64,000 nucleotides of DNA, from assembly GCF_030053155.1 (NCBI RefSeq), contig NZ_CP125640.1, forward strand, positions 4,252,001 to 4,316,000. Reading direction: 5' to 3'. A program made the translations under genes and the position numbers. Positions within the stretch are counted from its first letter, which is position 1. The number at the start of each line of letters is the position of its first letter. Source of the stretch: Rhizobium sp. BT03 (GTDB taxonomy: Bacteria; Pseudomonadota; Alphaproteobacteria; Rhizobiales; Rhizobiaceae). The notes beneath the pieces were generated by a model that saw only the letters and a list, made by a program, of their open reading frames with translations, ran no database searches and had not been told where the DNA came from. Shown here piece after piece: positions 35,263 through 44,276 of the stretch.

Positions 35263-35584
35263 GCGGGTCTGCCGTTGGGGAGCGTCGTTTGGATTGAAGA
35301 TGTCTTTCGGGAAGCCGGTCGGCGCCGATGATGTCGATGACGAGGATGCCGTCCGGTATTTCGCGGTAGAAGGCGACGTGGCGCATGTGGAGGAGGCGGC
35401 GGAGGCCGGAGCCGAGTTCGTCGCACTCGTCTCCCATGGAGGGCGCGCGTGAAAGAAGCACGAAAATCCTGTCCCAATCGAGAAGATAGGCATCCGCCTG
35501 CGCCTCGCCGAAATGCAGGCTGGCATATTCGTCGATGCCCGACAAAACGGCGTCTGCGGTTCGGGTCAGCCTATAGGTGGTCAC
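35252..35584 (-). CDS. parE: ParE/RelE-family toxin
   Basis: The 110-residue protein has the ParE fold pattern YRLTRTADAVLSGIDEYASL, then FGEAQADAYLLDW, LGSGLRRLLHMRHVAFYREI and GILVIDIIGADRLPERHL. ParE toxins inhibit DNA gyrase and are neutralised by ParD. It overlaps the antitoxin gene by 14 bases and the downstream methyltransferase gene by 11 bases. The C-terminal 15 or so residues (SKRRSPTADPHAS) are longer than usual for the family. The symbol is by family. Confidence 0.85.
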   Translation of the reverse strand: MTTYRLTRTADAVLSGIDEYASLHFGEAQADAYLLDWDRIFVLLSRAPSMGDECDELGSGLRRLLHMRHVAFYREIPDGILVIDIIGADRLPERHLQSKRRSPTADPHAS

Positions 35585-35819
35585 GCAGCTTCGCCTTTGT
35601 TTCCATCAGAATATTGGCAATGCGCCGGTCGCTGATGCCGCTTTCCTCAGCCAGCCTCAGAATCTCGCGCACTTCTTCGTCATCGAGCTTGCGGTGGTTC
35701 TGATCCTTCAGGACGAGTTCCGCCAGATAGGCGCCGGCACTGCTGTATCTGCCGCTTGCAACACGGCGTGCGACGTAGTCCGCCAGGTTATCCGGAAGGG
35801 AGATCGTCATTTTCGCCAT
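35571..35819 (-). CDS. parD: ParD-family antitoxin
   Basis: The 82-residue protein begins MAKMTISLPDNLADYVARRV, the ribbon-helix-helix DNA-binding segment of ParD, then SGRYSSAGAYLAELVLKDQ and an acidic C-terminal part (LDDEEVREILRLAEESGISD) that would bind ParE. It should repress its own promoter and neutralise the toxin. An ATG at 35876 would add a basic tail unlike ParD, so 35819 is preferred (35810 is also possible). Confidence 0.87.
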   Translation of the reverse strand: MAKMTISLPDNLADYVARRVASGRYSSAGAYLAELVLKDQNHRKLDDEEVREILRLAEESGISDRRIANILMETKAKLRDHL

Positions 35820-35935
35820 TGAATTCAGTGCCGTCCGTCCATGCCGGTCTCGGCGTCCCCGATGCCAGATTACCATTTCCCACTTTATGATAGAAGCGTT
35901 GTTCGCCGCCGTCGAACACTTGGGTCACATCAAGG

Positions 35936-36073
35936 TCAGTCTTTTTTATCGACATAGACGCCCCGTTCGAAATCCTTGAAATCGGCGTCGCAGGTCAGAA
36001 TATCCGCATCATGGCGGTAAGCTCGAGCTGCACGATCGCCGGTGCAATACATTGATCGCTCCGGCGAGGACGG
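35936..36073 (-). pseudogene. Decayed PIN-domain (VapC-like) toxin remnant
   Basis: On the minus strand one short frame ends HDADILTCDADFKDFERGVY and then VDKKD and stop at 35936-35938; the TCDADF stretch is the final conserved acidic motif of PIN-domain toxins. In another frame the same segment reads PAIVQLEL, like an N-terminal PIN strand. No intact gene exists; this looks like a deleted, frameshifted copy beside the intact parDE pair. The low length limits confidence. Confidence 0.5.
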
Positions 36074-36165
36074 ATTATATCTCCTAGCCCGATGGCTTTG
36101 CGGGCGACGGAGAGCGGCCCCACCTGTCGGTGTTGACGCCGCCGGTCGCGTGGAACGTCCGAAGT

Positions 36166-37275
36166 TCAGCTCGGGATGAGGCGCGTCCAGCCGTGCTCAT
36201 CGTTCGTTACGCCCTTCTGCAGACCGACGAGCTGCTGGCGCAGCTCGCTGGTCAACTTGCCCGTCTGTCCGTCTCCGACCAGAAACTCGCCGCCGGCATG
36301 TCGAACCAGGCCGATGCCTGCCAGGACGGCGGCAGTACCGCAGGCGAACGCTTCGACGAGCCTGCCGCTGGCAGCGTCGTCTTGCCATTCCGCGAACGAG
36401 TAGGGGCGCTGCTCGACGCGCAAGCCCCTTTCTTCGGCGAGCACGATCACGGAAGCCCGGGTGATGCCCGGCAGGATCGTGCCGCCAAGGGGCGGGGTCA
36501 CCACCGATCCATCGTTCATCACGAAGAAGACGTTCATGCCGCCGAGTTCTTCGACCCAGCGATGCTCTGCGGCATCAAGGAAGACCACCTGATCGCAACC
36601 CTTTTTGGTCGCCTCGGCTTGCGCCACGAGGCTGGCTGCGTAGTTTCCGCCGCATTTTGCGGCACCCGTGCCGCCGGCAGCTGCACGGGTGTATTCGGTC
36701 TCGACCCATAGGGAAACCGCCTTTGCGCCGCCCTTGAAGTAGGCGCCGACCGGAGAGGCGATGATGCAGAAGACATATTCCTGAGCCGGACGAACGCCGA
36801 GGAATGCTTCGTTGGCGAACATGAAGGGGCGAAGGTAGAGGCTGGCGTCGCCGGAGGGTATCCAGGCCTTGTCGACACGGACCAGTTCTTCGACCGCCTT
36901 CAGGAAGAGTTCTTCCGGCACGGGAGGCATCGCCATGCGGGTCGCCGACTGCGCGAAGCGGCGTGCGTTCTCTTCAGGCCGAAAGAGCAGAATCCGGCCA
37001 TCATCCGCCTTGTAGGCTTTCATGCCTTCGAAGATTTCCTGAGCGTAGTGCAGCACGGCGCTCGCAGGATCGAGCTCCAGGGGGCGCCTCGGCGTAACCT
37101 TCGCGTCGTGCCAGCCCTTGTCGGCAGTCCATCGTGCCAGGACCATATGATCCGTGAAGAGCTTGCCGAAGCCGGGCGTTTCGAGTGCCTGAATGCGATC
37201 GGCGTCCGGGACGGGAGACTTGTGGAGTTCGATTTTGATTTCAGGAGAGGCGGACGTCACGGTCATTTCTGGCAC
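36166..37275 (-). CDS. ilvE: Branched-chain amino-acid aminotransferase IlvE
   Basis: The 369-residue class IV PLP enzyme has the features of class II BCATs: DHMVLARWTADKGWHDAKVT, then PFMFANEAFLGVRPAQEY, the core CGGNYAASLVAQAEATKKGC, the FLDAAEHRWVEELGGMNVFF cofactor-site region, and LPGITRASVIVLAEERGL. It transfers amino groups between glutamate and the keto acids of leucine, isoleucine and valine. It lies 3 kb from ilvC in the opposite orientation. An ATG three codons downstream (37266) is an alternative start. Confidence 0.93.
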   Translation of the reverse strand: MPEMTVTSASPEIKIELHKSPVPDADRIQALETPGFGKLFTDHMVLARWTADKGWHDAKVTPRRPLELDPASAVLHYAQEIFEGMKAYKADDGRILLFRPEENARRFAQSATRMAMPPVPEELFLKAVEELVRVDKAWIPSGDASLYLRPFMFANEAFLGVRPAQEYVFCIIASPVGAYFKGGAKAVSLWVETEYTRAAAGGTGAAKCGGNYAASLVAQAEATKKGCDQVVFLDAAEHRWVEELGGMNVFFVMNDGSVVTPPLGGTILPGITRASVIVLAEERGLRVEQRPYSFAEWQDDAASGRLVEAFACGTAAVLAGIGLVRHAGGEFLVGDGQTGKLTSELRQQLVGLQKGVTNDEHGWTRLIPS

Positions 37276-37583
37276 CTTGATAGTAAATTGAATAGTGGCG
37301 GCGACACTACCGCCGCCGCCCTCGTCTTGGAAGGGTCTGAATCAGCCGCTTTCGACTTTGATCAGAGGAATAATCGCTTGATGTGGCTGACGTCGAGCAG
37401 CAAATTCGCAACCGGGCGCCTTCGATGCCGGATGGTGGCTGCATCAACTGAAATCCCGACCATCCAAAGGCTTTTGAATATAAGAATCCAACATGTCACC
37501 ATGACAGGAAAATAGGTCAGTATTGTTGACATAAATTTCCTGGCATGGTCTTTTGTCGGGAATAGAAAACACGAGGAATCCCC
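37276..37583. other. 308-base divergent intergenic region
   Basis: Between ilvE and the PLP aminotransferase gene. It contains AT-rich stretches near 37350-37385 and 37475-37555 that may hold the divergent promoters. No gene, repeat or known leader was recognised. Confidence 0.4.
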
Positions 37584-38804
37584 ATGCTGAACTGGGATAC
37601 CATGTTTGCATCGCGCTCGTCGCGCATGCGCGCATCAGAGATCCGCGAGCTCCTGAAGCTTCTCGACCGGCCCGATATCATCTCCTTTGCCGGCGGCATT
37701 CCGGATCCGGCGCTGTTTCCCGATCGGGAGTTCAAGCAGGCCTATGCCGATATCTTCGACGGCGCTGCCGTCAATTCGGCGTTGCAATATTCGGTCAGCG
37801 AAGGCTACAAGCCGCTGCGCGAATGGCTGGTCCGGCAGATGACCGATCTCGGCATCCCCTGCGAACTCGACAATGTCTTCATCGTCTCCGGCTCGCAGCA
37901 GGGGCTCGATTATCTCGGCAAGCTGTTCCTGTCGCCGAACGATACCGCGCTTGTGACATGGCCGACCTATCTCGGTGCGCTGCAGGCCTTCAACGCCTAT
38001 GAACCGGCCTACGACCAGCTGACGCCGAACGGCAACCGGACGCCGGAGTCCTACCGTGCGGCCGCAGCGGCAGCCGGCGGCAAGGTGAAATTCGCATATC
38101 TCTCCGCCGACTTCTCCAATCCGACCGGCGAAACGGTCGATCTTGAGGGCCGCAGGAAGGTTTTGGCACTGGCCGAAGACCTCGACATCGCCGTCATCGA
38201 AGACGCGGCCTATCAGTCGCTGCGTTACGACGGCGATCCGATCTCGCCGATCCTGGCGCTGGACATCGCCGAAAAGGGCCATATCAACGATACGCGCACG
38301 ATCTATTGCGGCAGCTTTTCCAAGACGCTGGCGCCCGGCCTTCGTGTCGGCTTCATCGTCGCCAATGCCCCCGTCATCCGCAAGCTGGTGCTGATGAAGC
38401 AGGCCGCCGACCTGCATTCCTCGACGATCAACCAGATGGCGATATCAGATGTCGCCGAGCGGGGCTTCGACGCGCAGGTCGCCAAGATCAAGGCTGCTTA
38501 CGTCAAGCGCCGCGACTGCATGCTGGCAGCGCTCGAAAAATATATGCCTGAAGGCACCAGCTGGACGAAGCCGGAAGGCGGCATGTTCATCTGGATCACG
38601 CTGCCGGAAGGTATGGACGGCGCCAAGCTTTTGGCGAAGTCGCTGGAAACCGCCAAGGTCGCCTTCGTGCCCGGCAAAGCCTTCTTCGCCGACGGTTCCG
38701 GCGCCAACACTTTCCGCGTCAGCTTCTCCTGCGCCAACGAGCAGATGATCGAGGACGGTATCGGCCGGTTGGGCAAGCTGATCGCGGCCGAGATTGGTGG
38801 GTGA
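37584..38804 (+). CDS. PLP-dependent aminotransferase, 2-aminoadipate/MocR-like class
   Basis: The 406-residue class I/II aminotransferase has ISFAGGIPDPALFPDREFKQ, then YSVSEGYKPLREWLVRQM, the FIVSGSQQGLDYLGKLFL cofactor region, FAYLSADFSNPTGE, and the PLP lysine in YCGSFSKTLAPGLRVGF (about residue 249). Such stand-alone members of the LysN/MocR aminotransferase group act on branched-chain, aromatic or 2-aminoadipate substrates. There is no N-terminal HTH, so it is not a MocR regulator. It is divergent from ilvE. AGGAATCC precedes the ATG. Confidence 0.87.
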   Translation: MLNWDTMFASRSSRMRASEIRELLKLLDRPDIISFAGGIPDPALFPDREFKQAYADIFDGAAVNSALQYSVSEGYKPLREWLVRQMTDLGIPCELDNVFIVSGSQQGLDYLGKLFLSPNDTALVTWPTYLGALQAFNAYEPAYDQLTPNGNRTPESYRAAAAAAGGKVKFAYLSADFSNPTGETVDLEGRRKVLALAEDLDIAVIEDAAYQSLRYDGDPISPILALDIAEKGHINDTRTIYCGSFSKTLAPGLRVGFIVANAPVIRKLVLMKQAADLHSSTINQMAISDVAERGFDAQVAKIKAAYVKRRDCMLAALEKYMPEGTSWTKPEGGMFIWITLPEGMDGAKLLAKSLETAKVAFVPGKAFFADGSGANTFRVSFSCANEQMIEDGIGRLGKLIAAEIGG

Positions 38805-38834
38805 TTGCTGCGGCGGCTACGACAACGGACGTAC

Positions 38835-39040
38835 CGTGTGGCCCCTTCATCCGACCCCCTTCGGGCCACCTTCTCCCCGCTGGGGAGAAGAGGGGAGCAA
38901 GCCGCTTGCTTCTCTTTCCACCGCAGACGTTTTAGGAAGTGAGACGTTGCCACGATTCCCCTTCTCCCCAGCGGGGAGAAGATGCCGGCAGGCAGATGAG
39001 GGGGCTACACGGCACGCCCTCTCCTCCAGAGGGAAGGGTA
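38835..39040. repeat. Cluster of CTTCTCCCC palindromic repeats
   Basis: CTTCTCCCCGCTGGGGAGAAG (with 38868-38890) and CTTCTCCCCAGCGGGGAGAAG-type palindromes (38962-38982), with nearby CCCCTTCGGG / CCTCTCC motifs, form a common rhizobial intergenic repeat. They lie between convergent genes and could serve as terminators. Confidence 0.65.
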
Positions 39041-39098
39041 GGCGATTTATCTTTCCCTCCATCACGAACGCTTCTCAGGCAGCCAGAAAGAACACCAA

Positions 39099-40142
39099 TC
39101 AGAAGATCGTCGTCCAGCCTTCGTTGGCCGTTTCGCTCTTGCCGTAGCCGACGCGGTCGGCAACGGCTCCGTCGGCATTGCGCAGGATGATGTCGCCGCC
39201 GCGGTTGGCGAGCTGCGGGCCGCCGGCCGCGGCGTCGAGCGCGATCGTGCGAATCTCGCCCGCGGCAAGCGTTCCCGACAGCGTCTGAGTGCGACCATTC
39301 TCGTCCTCCAGCTTCCAGCCGTCGAGCGATGCGGCCATGTCGGAGCGGTTGATGATCGTCACCGTTTCGGCTTCCGTGCCGCCTGCGCCGTTTACCGGGT
39401 TGATCAGCGCGGCGATGATGCGCAGCGACGAGGCGACGATCGGCTGCGGCCGGCGCGTGCCTTCGCCGCGGCCCTGGCCGCCGCGGTTTTCGGAGACGGG
39501 ATGGCCGGTCGCCGCATCGGTGTTCCAGTTCTGCGACTGGAAGCAGAGGAAGATCGCCGCCCATTCGTCGGTATCGTTGAAATGGACGAGCAGTGCGCCG
39601 TCCTGGTTCGGCCCATTGGTGGCCTTGAAGCTGCCGCCGTCACCCTGGTTCATGTGGATGTCGTGAATACCGTTGCCCGGCTCGAATTCGAAATATTGGT
39701 CGGGCTTGTTATTTTCAGGCCCCCAGGCTTCGCCGAAGGCGTAGAAATGCACATCGGAATCGGCAATGCCTTCCTGGACGATCGGCTCGATGAAATCACG
39801 CAGGTCGTTCTTCGGGCCAGATAGCTGGAAGGGCGCGACATTCATATCCTCGCGCTCGATCAGCCCGCCGCGGACATAATCGATCGCGAGCTCCGGACGA
39901 TCCTTGCGGATGTCGGTCAGGCCCATCGGCAGCTCTTCGAGCGCTTCCGTCAGCGCCGGGTGCTTGAAATCGACGATATTGGCGTAAAGCAGGTCGTGCG
40001 GCGATTCCTTCGAGCGGACGTTGAGCGCGATGCGGTAGCTGACGCCGTTCGCCTCGATGCGGATCTCGATATGGGGATCGTTGTCGTCATCAAGGGCGAG
40101 CGCGCTCGCTGTACCCTTCAGGACCTTGTAATTCTTCAGCAT
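39099..40142 (-). CDS. DUF2278 protein with C-terminal lamin-tail domain
   Basis: The 347-residue protein starts MLKNYKVLKGTASALALDDD, then has HIEIRIEANGVSYRIALNVR and the DVHFYAFGEAWGPEN and HDIHMNQGD motifs of DUF2278 (about residues 1-215). After a linker, residues about 240-347 form a lamin-tail (LTD) fold: VTIINRSDMAASLDGWKLED, GTLAAGEIRTIALD and GGDIILRNADGAVADRVGYG. Bacterial LTDs are usually attached to secreted nucleases or adhesins, but here there is no signal peptide. Function unknown. Confidence 0.8.
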   Translation of the reverse strand: MLKNYKVLKGTASALALDDDNDPHIEIRIEANGVSYRIALNVRSKESPHDLLYANIVDFKHPALTEALEELPMGLTDIRKDRPELAIDYVRGGLIEREDMNVAPFQLSGPKNDLRDFIEPIVQEGIADSDVHFYAFGEAWGPENNKPDQYFEFEPGNGIHDIHMNQGDGGSFKATNGPNQDGALLVHFNDTDEWAAIFLCFQSQNWNTDAATGHPVSENRGGQGRGEGTRRPQPIVASSLRIIAALINPVNGAGGTEAETVTIINRSDMAASLDGWKLEDENGRTQTLSGTLAAGEIRTIALDAAAGGPQLANRGGDIILRNADGAVADRVGYGKSETANEGWTTIF

Positions 40143-40242
40143 GGCGAACCTCGCGGGAGTAGCGGGGTCTTACGGTAACACGGCGAAAGTGCATCTTTTG
40201 TGACGCCCGTCTTTCGCCGTGCAACGCTTGATCCATGATCGC

Positions 40243-41301
40243 CTATCGCTGGAGATGCGGGCCGAGCAGCTCGAGATCGGCTTCACCAAGCCTGTCGCTC
40301 GCCGTGTTCAGCTGGTGCCAGTAGGGATAGATCACCGGCGGCAGGCTGACGGCATCGAGGCGCTTGCGCTCTTCCTGAGTGAGCTTCAGTTCGGCGGCGG
40401 CGATGTTGTCGCGGAACTGGGCTTCGGTGCGGCCGCCGATGATGACCGAGGTCACCGCTTTGCGGCCGATCAGCCAGGCGAGCGCCACTTGAGCGGCCGA
40501 GACGCCGCGTTCTTCACCGATCGCCACCAGAGTCTCGACGATGTTCCAGAGGCGGTTCTCGTCGCGGATCGGCGGTTCGGTCCAGCCGGCGAACTGGCGC
40601 GTGCCTTCGGGCGCGGCCTGGTTGCGGCGGTGTTTGCCGGAAAGCAGACCGCCGGCCAGCGGGCTCCAGACCAGCACGCCCAGGCCCTGGTCGATGGAAA
40701 TCGGCAGCAGCTCGTATTCGGCGTCGCGTGCTTCCAGCGTATAATGGATCTGCTGGCTGACGAAGCGCTGGTAGCGGTGCTCGTTGGCGATGCCGAGCGC
40801 CTTCATGATGTGCCAGCCGGAATAGTTCGAGCAGCCGACGTAACGCACCTTGCCCTGCCTGATCAGTGTGTCGAGAGCTTCCATCGTCTCTTCGAGCGGC
40901 GTCTGGCCGTCCCATTCATGCACCTGATAGAGGTCGATGACATCGGTCTTCAGGCGTTTGAGGCTCGCTTCGCATTCCCGGATCAAATGGTAGCGCGACA
41001 GGCCCTGGTCGTTCGGGCCGTCACCCATGCCGAAGCGGGCCTTGGTTGCAAGCAGCACGCCTTGCGGTCGCTTGCCGGAGAGTACATCGCCGATGATGTT
41101 TTCGCATTCGCCGTTGGAATAGGCGTTGGCAGTGTCGATAAGGTTGATGCCGGCATCAATGCACATATCGATCATCTTGCGCGCCTCGGAGACGCCGAGG
41201 TCGCCGACGGTCTTCGCCCATCCGACGCCGCCGAAGGTCATCGTGCCCATGGTCAATGTGGAGATCTTCAGGCCGGAACGGCCGAGCGAACGATATTCCA
41301 T
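40243..41301 (-). CDS. Aldo/keto reductase
   Basis: The 352-residue protein has the AKR features: MEYRSLGRSGLKISTLTMGT, INLIDTANAYSNGECENIIG (catalytic Asp and Tyr), the Lys in VLLATKARFGMG, VIDLYQVHEWDGQTPLEETM (His), and a late NADPH-binding VTSVIIGGRTEAQFRDNIAA. It belongs to the AKR11/YghZ-type group that reduces aldehydes with NADPH. AGGAGG upstream of 41301 fixes the start; the frame to 41373 is an extension. It is divergent from the ABC importer genes. Confidence 0.88.
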   Translation of the reverse strand: MEYRSLGRSGLKISTLTMGTMTFGGVGWAKTVGDLGVSEARKMIDMCIDAGINLIDTANAYSNGECENIIGDVLSGKRPQGVLLATKARFGMGDGPNDQGLSRYHLIRECEASLKRLKTDVIDLYQVHEWDGQTPLEETMEALDTLIRQGKVRYVGCSNYSGWHIMKALGIANEHRYQRFVSQQIHYTLEARDAEYELLPISIDQGLGVLVWSPLAGGLLSGKHRRNQAAPEGTRQFAGWTEPPIRDENRLWNIVETLVAIGEERGVSAAQVALAWLIGRKAVTSVIIGGRTEAQFRDNIAAAELKLTQEERKRLDAVSLPPVIYPYWHQLNTASDRLGEADLELLGPHLQR

Positions 41302-41596
41302 TGAAACTCCTCCTTCGTCGAAATGTGCCTCATCGAAATGCGACTGACCTACCGCAAAGCGGCCGGATGGCAAATGGCCAAACGTTCACGCCTGCGTGAA
41401 GCGGCTCAGCCCGCTCGGAGCTTACGCTTTCAATTGCTGCCAAGCGAGGATGATACGGTCTGCTTCGCAAAGATTCGGACAGGATCAACCGGCTTTGCCC
41501 CGTGGCCGCCAGCAGCCTTCGCAACTGCTGCGTCCTGTCACATCTCTGTCAACGACCCCTAATAAGGGAGGGGTATCGAAATTGAGGATCCTTCCC

Positions 41597-42574
41597 ATGA
41601 AAACGATCGTTTCCGCCGCAGCCCTTGTCGCCGCGAGCTTGCTTGCCATTCCGGCTTCGGCCGCAAACCTCGTTCTCTATACCAGCCAGCCGAACGAAGA
41701 TGCGCAGGCGACGGTCGATGGTTTCATGGCCGCCAATCCCGACATCAAGGTCGACTGGGTGCGCGACGGCACGCCGAAGATCATCGCCAAGCTGCAGGCT
41801 GAGATCCAGGCCGGCAATCCGGTCGCCGACCTTCTCCTCATCGCCGACATGGTGACGCTGGAACGCCTCAAGGAAGACGGCAAGCTGCTCGCCTACAAGT
41901 CGCCGGAAGCCGCACAATACGACGCCACGCTTTACGACGCCGACGGCTACTATTACTCGACCAAGCTGATCACCACGGGCATCATGTACAACACCTCGGC
42001 AGCGATGAAGCCGACAAGCTGGAAGGACCTGACCAAGCCTGAGGCCAAGGGCCTCGTCACCATGCCGAGCCCGCTCGCTTCGGGCGCTGCTCTCATCCAT
42101 GCTCAGACGCTCGCCGCCGATCCCGGCCTCGGCTGGGACTTCTACAAGTCGCTTGCCGAAAACGGCGCGATCGCCGCCGGCGGCAACGGCGCCGTGCTGA
42201 AGTCGGTCGCCTCGGGCGAGAAGGCTTACGGCATGGTCGTCGATTACCTGCCGATCCGCGAGAACGCCAAGGGCGCGCCCGTCGAGTTCGTCTTCCCGAG
42301 CGAAGGCGTTTCCGCCGTCACCGAGCCGGTCGGCATCCTCGCCAGCAGCAAAAATGCCGAGGCCGCCAAGAAGTTCGTCGATTACGTGCTCTCGGAAAAG
42401 GGCCAGGAAGGTTTCGTCAAGCTCGGCTATATCCCGGCCCGCAACGGCATGAAGCTGCCGGAAGGTTTTCCGGCGCGCGACACGATCAAGGTGCTGCCGA
42501 TCCATGCGGCCGATGCGCTGAAGAATACCGACCAGGATCTGAAGACCTTCTCGGGCATTTACGGCTCGAACTGA
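41597..42574 (+). CDS. ABC substrate-binding protein, ferric/thiamine-type
   Basis: The 325-residue periplasmic protein has a signal peptide (MKTIVSAAALVAASLLAIPA, cleavage near ASA-AN at residue 23) and a family-1 iron(III)-type binding fold (LVLYTSQPNEDAQATVDGFM, then GNPVADLLLIADMVTLERLK and YYYSTKLITTGIMYNTSAAM). The tyrosine-rich YYYST segment could supply a ligand for Fe(III), but related proteins bind 2-aminoethylphosphonate or thiamine. No Fur-like box was found upstream. First gene of a three-gene importer. Confidence 0.82.
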   Translation: MKTIVSAAALVAASLLAIPASAANLVLYTSQPNEDAQATVDGFMAANPDIKVDWVRDGTPKIIAKLQAEIQAGNPVADLLLIADMVTLERLKEDGKLLAYKSPEAAQYDATLYDADGYYYSTKLITTGIMYNTSAAMKPTSWKDLTKPEAKGLVTMPSPLASGAALIHAQTLAADPGLGWDFYKSLAENGAIAAGGNGAVLKSVASGEKAYGMVVDYLPIRENAKGAPVEFVFPSEGVSAVTEPVGILASSKNAEAAKKFVDYVLSEKGQEGFVKLGYIPARNGMKLPEGFPARDTIKVLPIHAADALKNTDQDLKTFSGIYGSN

Positions 42575-42581
42575 TCCTTTC

Positions 42582-44276
42582 ATGCAATTCTCTGCAAGAT
42601 CGGGAAACAGCCAGCCCGCCTGGCTGTTTCCTTTTATCGTCATCACCGTGCTCGTCCTCAGCGTGCTGCCGCTCGCCCGCCTTGCCATGGCAGGGATTGC
42701 GGCCTTTGCCAGCGGCGGCGTCATCGATGTGCTGAGCGAGCCGTCGCTCTGGCAGGCGACCTATTACACCCTCGTCACCTCCGTTCTCGGCACGATCGTC
42801 TCGCTCCTGATCGGCTGCCCCTTCGCCTTCCTGCTGACGCTGACGGACATTCCGGGCAAGGGGCCGCTCAGCTTCTTCTTCGTGCTGCCGATGATGATCC
42901 CGCCGCAGGTGACGGCGCTTGCCTGGGTGCAGATGTCGGGGCCGTCGAGCCCGCTGCTGAAGGCGCTTTCGCTTGCGCCGCCGCTCGGTTCGCCGCAGCC
43001 GCTTTATTCGGTCGGCGGCATCGCGCTGCTCTACGGCGTCCAGCATGCGCCACTCGTCTATCTCGCGCTCCGGGCCGGGCTGATGACGCTGCCGCGCGAC
43101 GGCGTCGAGGCCGCACGGCTTTCCGGCGCCTCCAGCTTTCGGGTGTTCCGTGATATCATCCTGCCGCTGTCGTTGCCCGGCATCATCGCGGGTGCCGCGA
43201 TCTCCTTCGTCTCCTGCACCGGCAATTTCGGCATTCCCGCCATTCTCGGCATCCCGGCTTTGATCTTCACGCTGCCGACGCTCATCTTCACCAAGTTTTC
43301 CGCCTTCACCAGCCGCACCTTCGGTGATGTCGCCGTGCTCTCAGGCATCATCGCGATGATCTCGGTCGCAGGCTTGATGATCCAGGACCGGGCGCTCAGA
43401 GGCCGCGATTACCGCGTCATCGGGTTGTCCGGTGCCAATGCTGCCTTCGAGCTTGGCGTCTCGCGGTTCGTGTTCACGCCGCTTCTCTGGGCAATCCTGT
43501 TCTTCATGCTCGCCGCACCCTTCTTCGCGCTCGTCGCCGGCGCGCTGGTGCCGGCCTATGGCGTGCCGCTCACCTTCAAGACCATGTCGCTGCATGCCTT
43601 TCAGGAGATCCTGTTCCGGCAGGCGGTGACGCGCACCGCTTTCGTCAACTCGATCTCGCTTGCCGGCGCCACCGCCTTATGTCTCCTGGTGGTGACCGTG
43701 CTTACGGCCTATGCGCTGACGCGGCGGAAGGATGCGGTGTCCCGCTTCGTCGCCAGCCTGATCGAGATACCCTATTCGCTGCCCGGCATCGTCATGGCGG
43801 TCGCCTTCATCCTGGTCTTCGCGGCACCGATCCCGTTCCTCCACATTTCGCTCTACGGCACGATCTGGATCATCCTCATCGCCTATTTCTCCTCCTTCTT
43901 CGCCGTCAGCCTGAAACCCGTCGTCAGCGCCTTCCACCAGCTCGATCCGGCGCTGGAGGAGGCCGCACGTCTTTCCGGCGCCGGCTTCTTCCGAAGGCTT
44001 TCCGATATCATCGTGCCGCTGATTGCGCCCGCCGCCGGCGCCTCCGTCATCCTCGTCTTCCTGATCGCCTGCAACGAGCTGACGATCTCGGCACTGCTCT
44101 GGTCGGCCGGCACGCAGACGCTTGGGGTGGCCATCTACAATCTCGACGACAGCGGCAGTTCCGACCTTGCCTCGGCGCTCTCGGTGCTCGTCGTCCTCAT
44201 GGTCGTCGCCATGATGCTGCTGCTCGAGCTTCTGGCAAAACGCCTGCCGAAAGGAGTGGTCCCATGGCGCAACTGA
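42582..44276 (+). CDS. ABC permease, fused two-domain FbpB-type
   Basis: The 564-residue protein contains two permease halves in one chain, each with an EAA loop: EAARLSGASSFRVFRDIILP (about residue 173) and EAARLSGAGFFRRLSDIIVP (about residue 459). About 12 helices are visible. This double-length form is typical of FbpB/SfuB ferric permeases and of some phosphonate systems. It starts seven bases after the binding-protein stop and overlaps the ATPase gene by 13 bases. Confidence 0.87.
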   Translation: MQFSARSGNSQPAWLFPFIVITVLVLSVLPLARLAMAGIAAFASGGVIDVLSEPSLWQATYYTLVTSVLGTIVSLLIGCPFAFLLTLTDIPGKGPLSFFFVLPMMIPPQVTALAWVQMSGPSSPLLKALSLAPPLGSPQPLYSVGGIALLYGVQHAPLVYLALRAGLMTLPRDGVEAARLSGASSFRVFRDIILPLSLPGIIAGAAISFVSCTGNFGIPAILGIPALIFTLPTLIFTKFSAFTSRTFGDVAVLSGIIAMISVAGLMIQDRALRGRDYRVIGLSGANAAFELGVSRFVFTPLLWAILFFMLAAPFFALVAGALVPAYGVPLTFKTMSLHAFQEILFRQAVTRTAFVNSISLAGATALCLLVVTVLTAYALTRRKDAVSRFVASLIEIPYSLPGIVMAVAFILVFAAPIPFLHISLYGTIWIILIAYFSSFFAVSLKPVVSAFHQLDPALEEAARLSGAGFFRRLSDIIVPLIAPAAGASVILVFLIACNELTISALLWSAGTQTLGVAIYNLDDSGSSDLASALSVLVVLMVVAMMLLLELLAKRLPKGVVPWRN

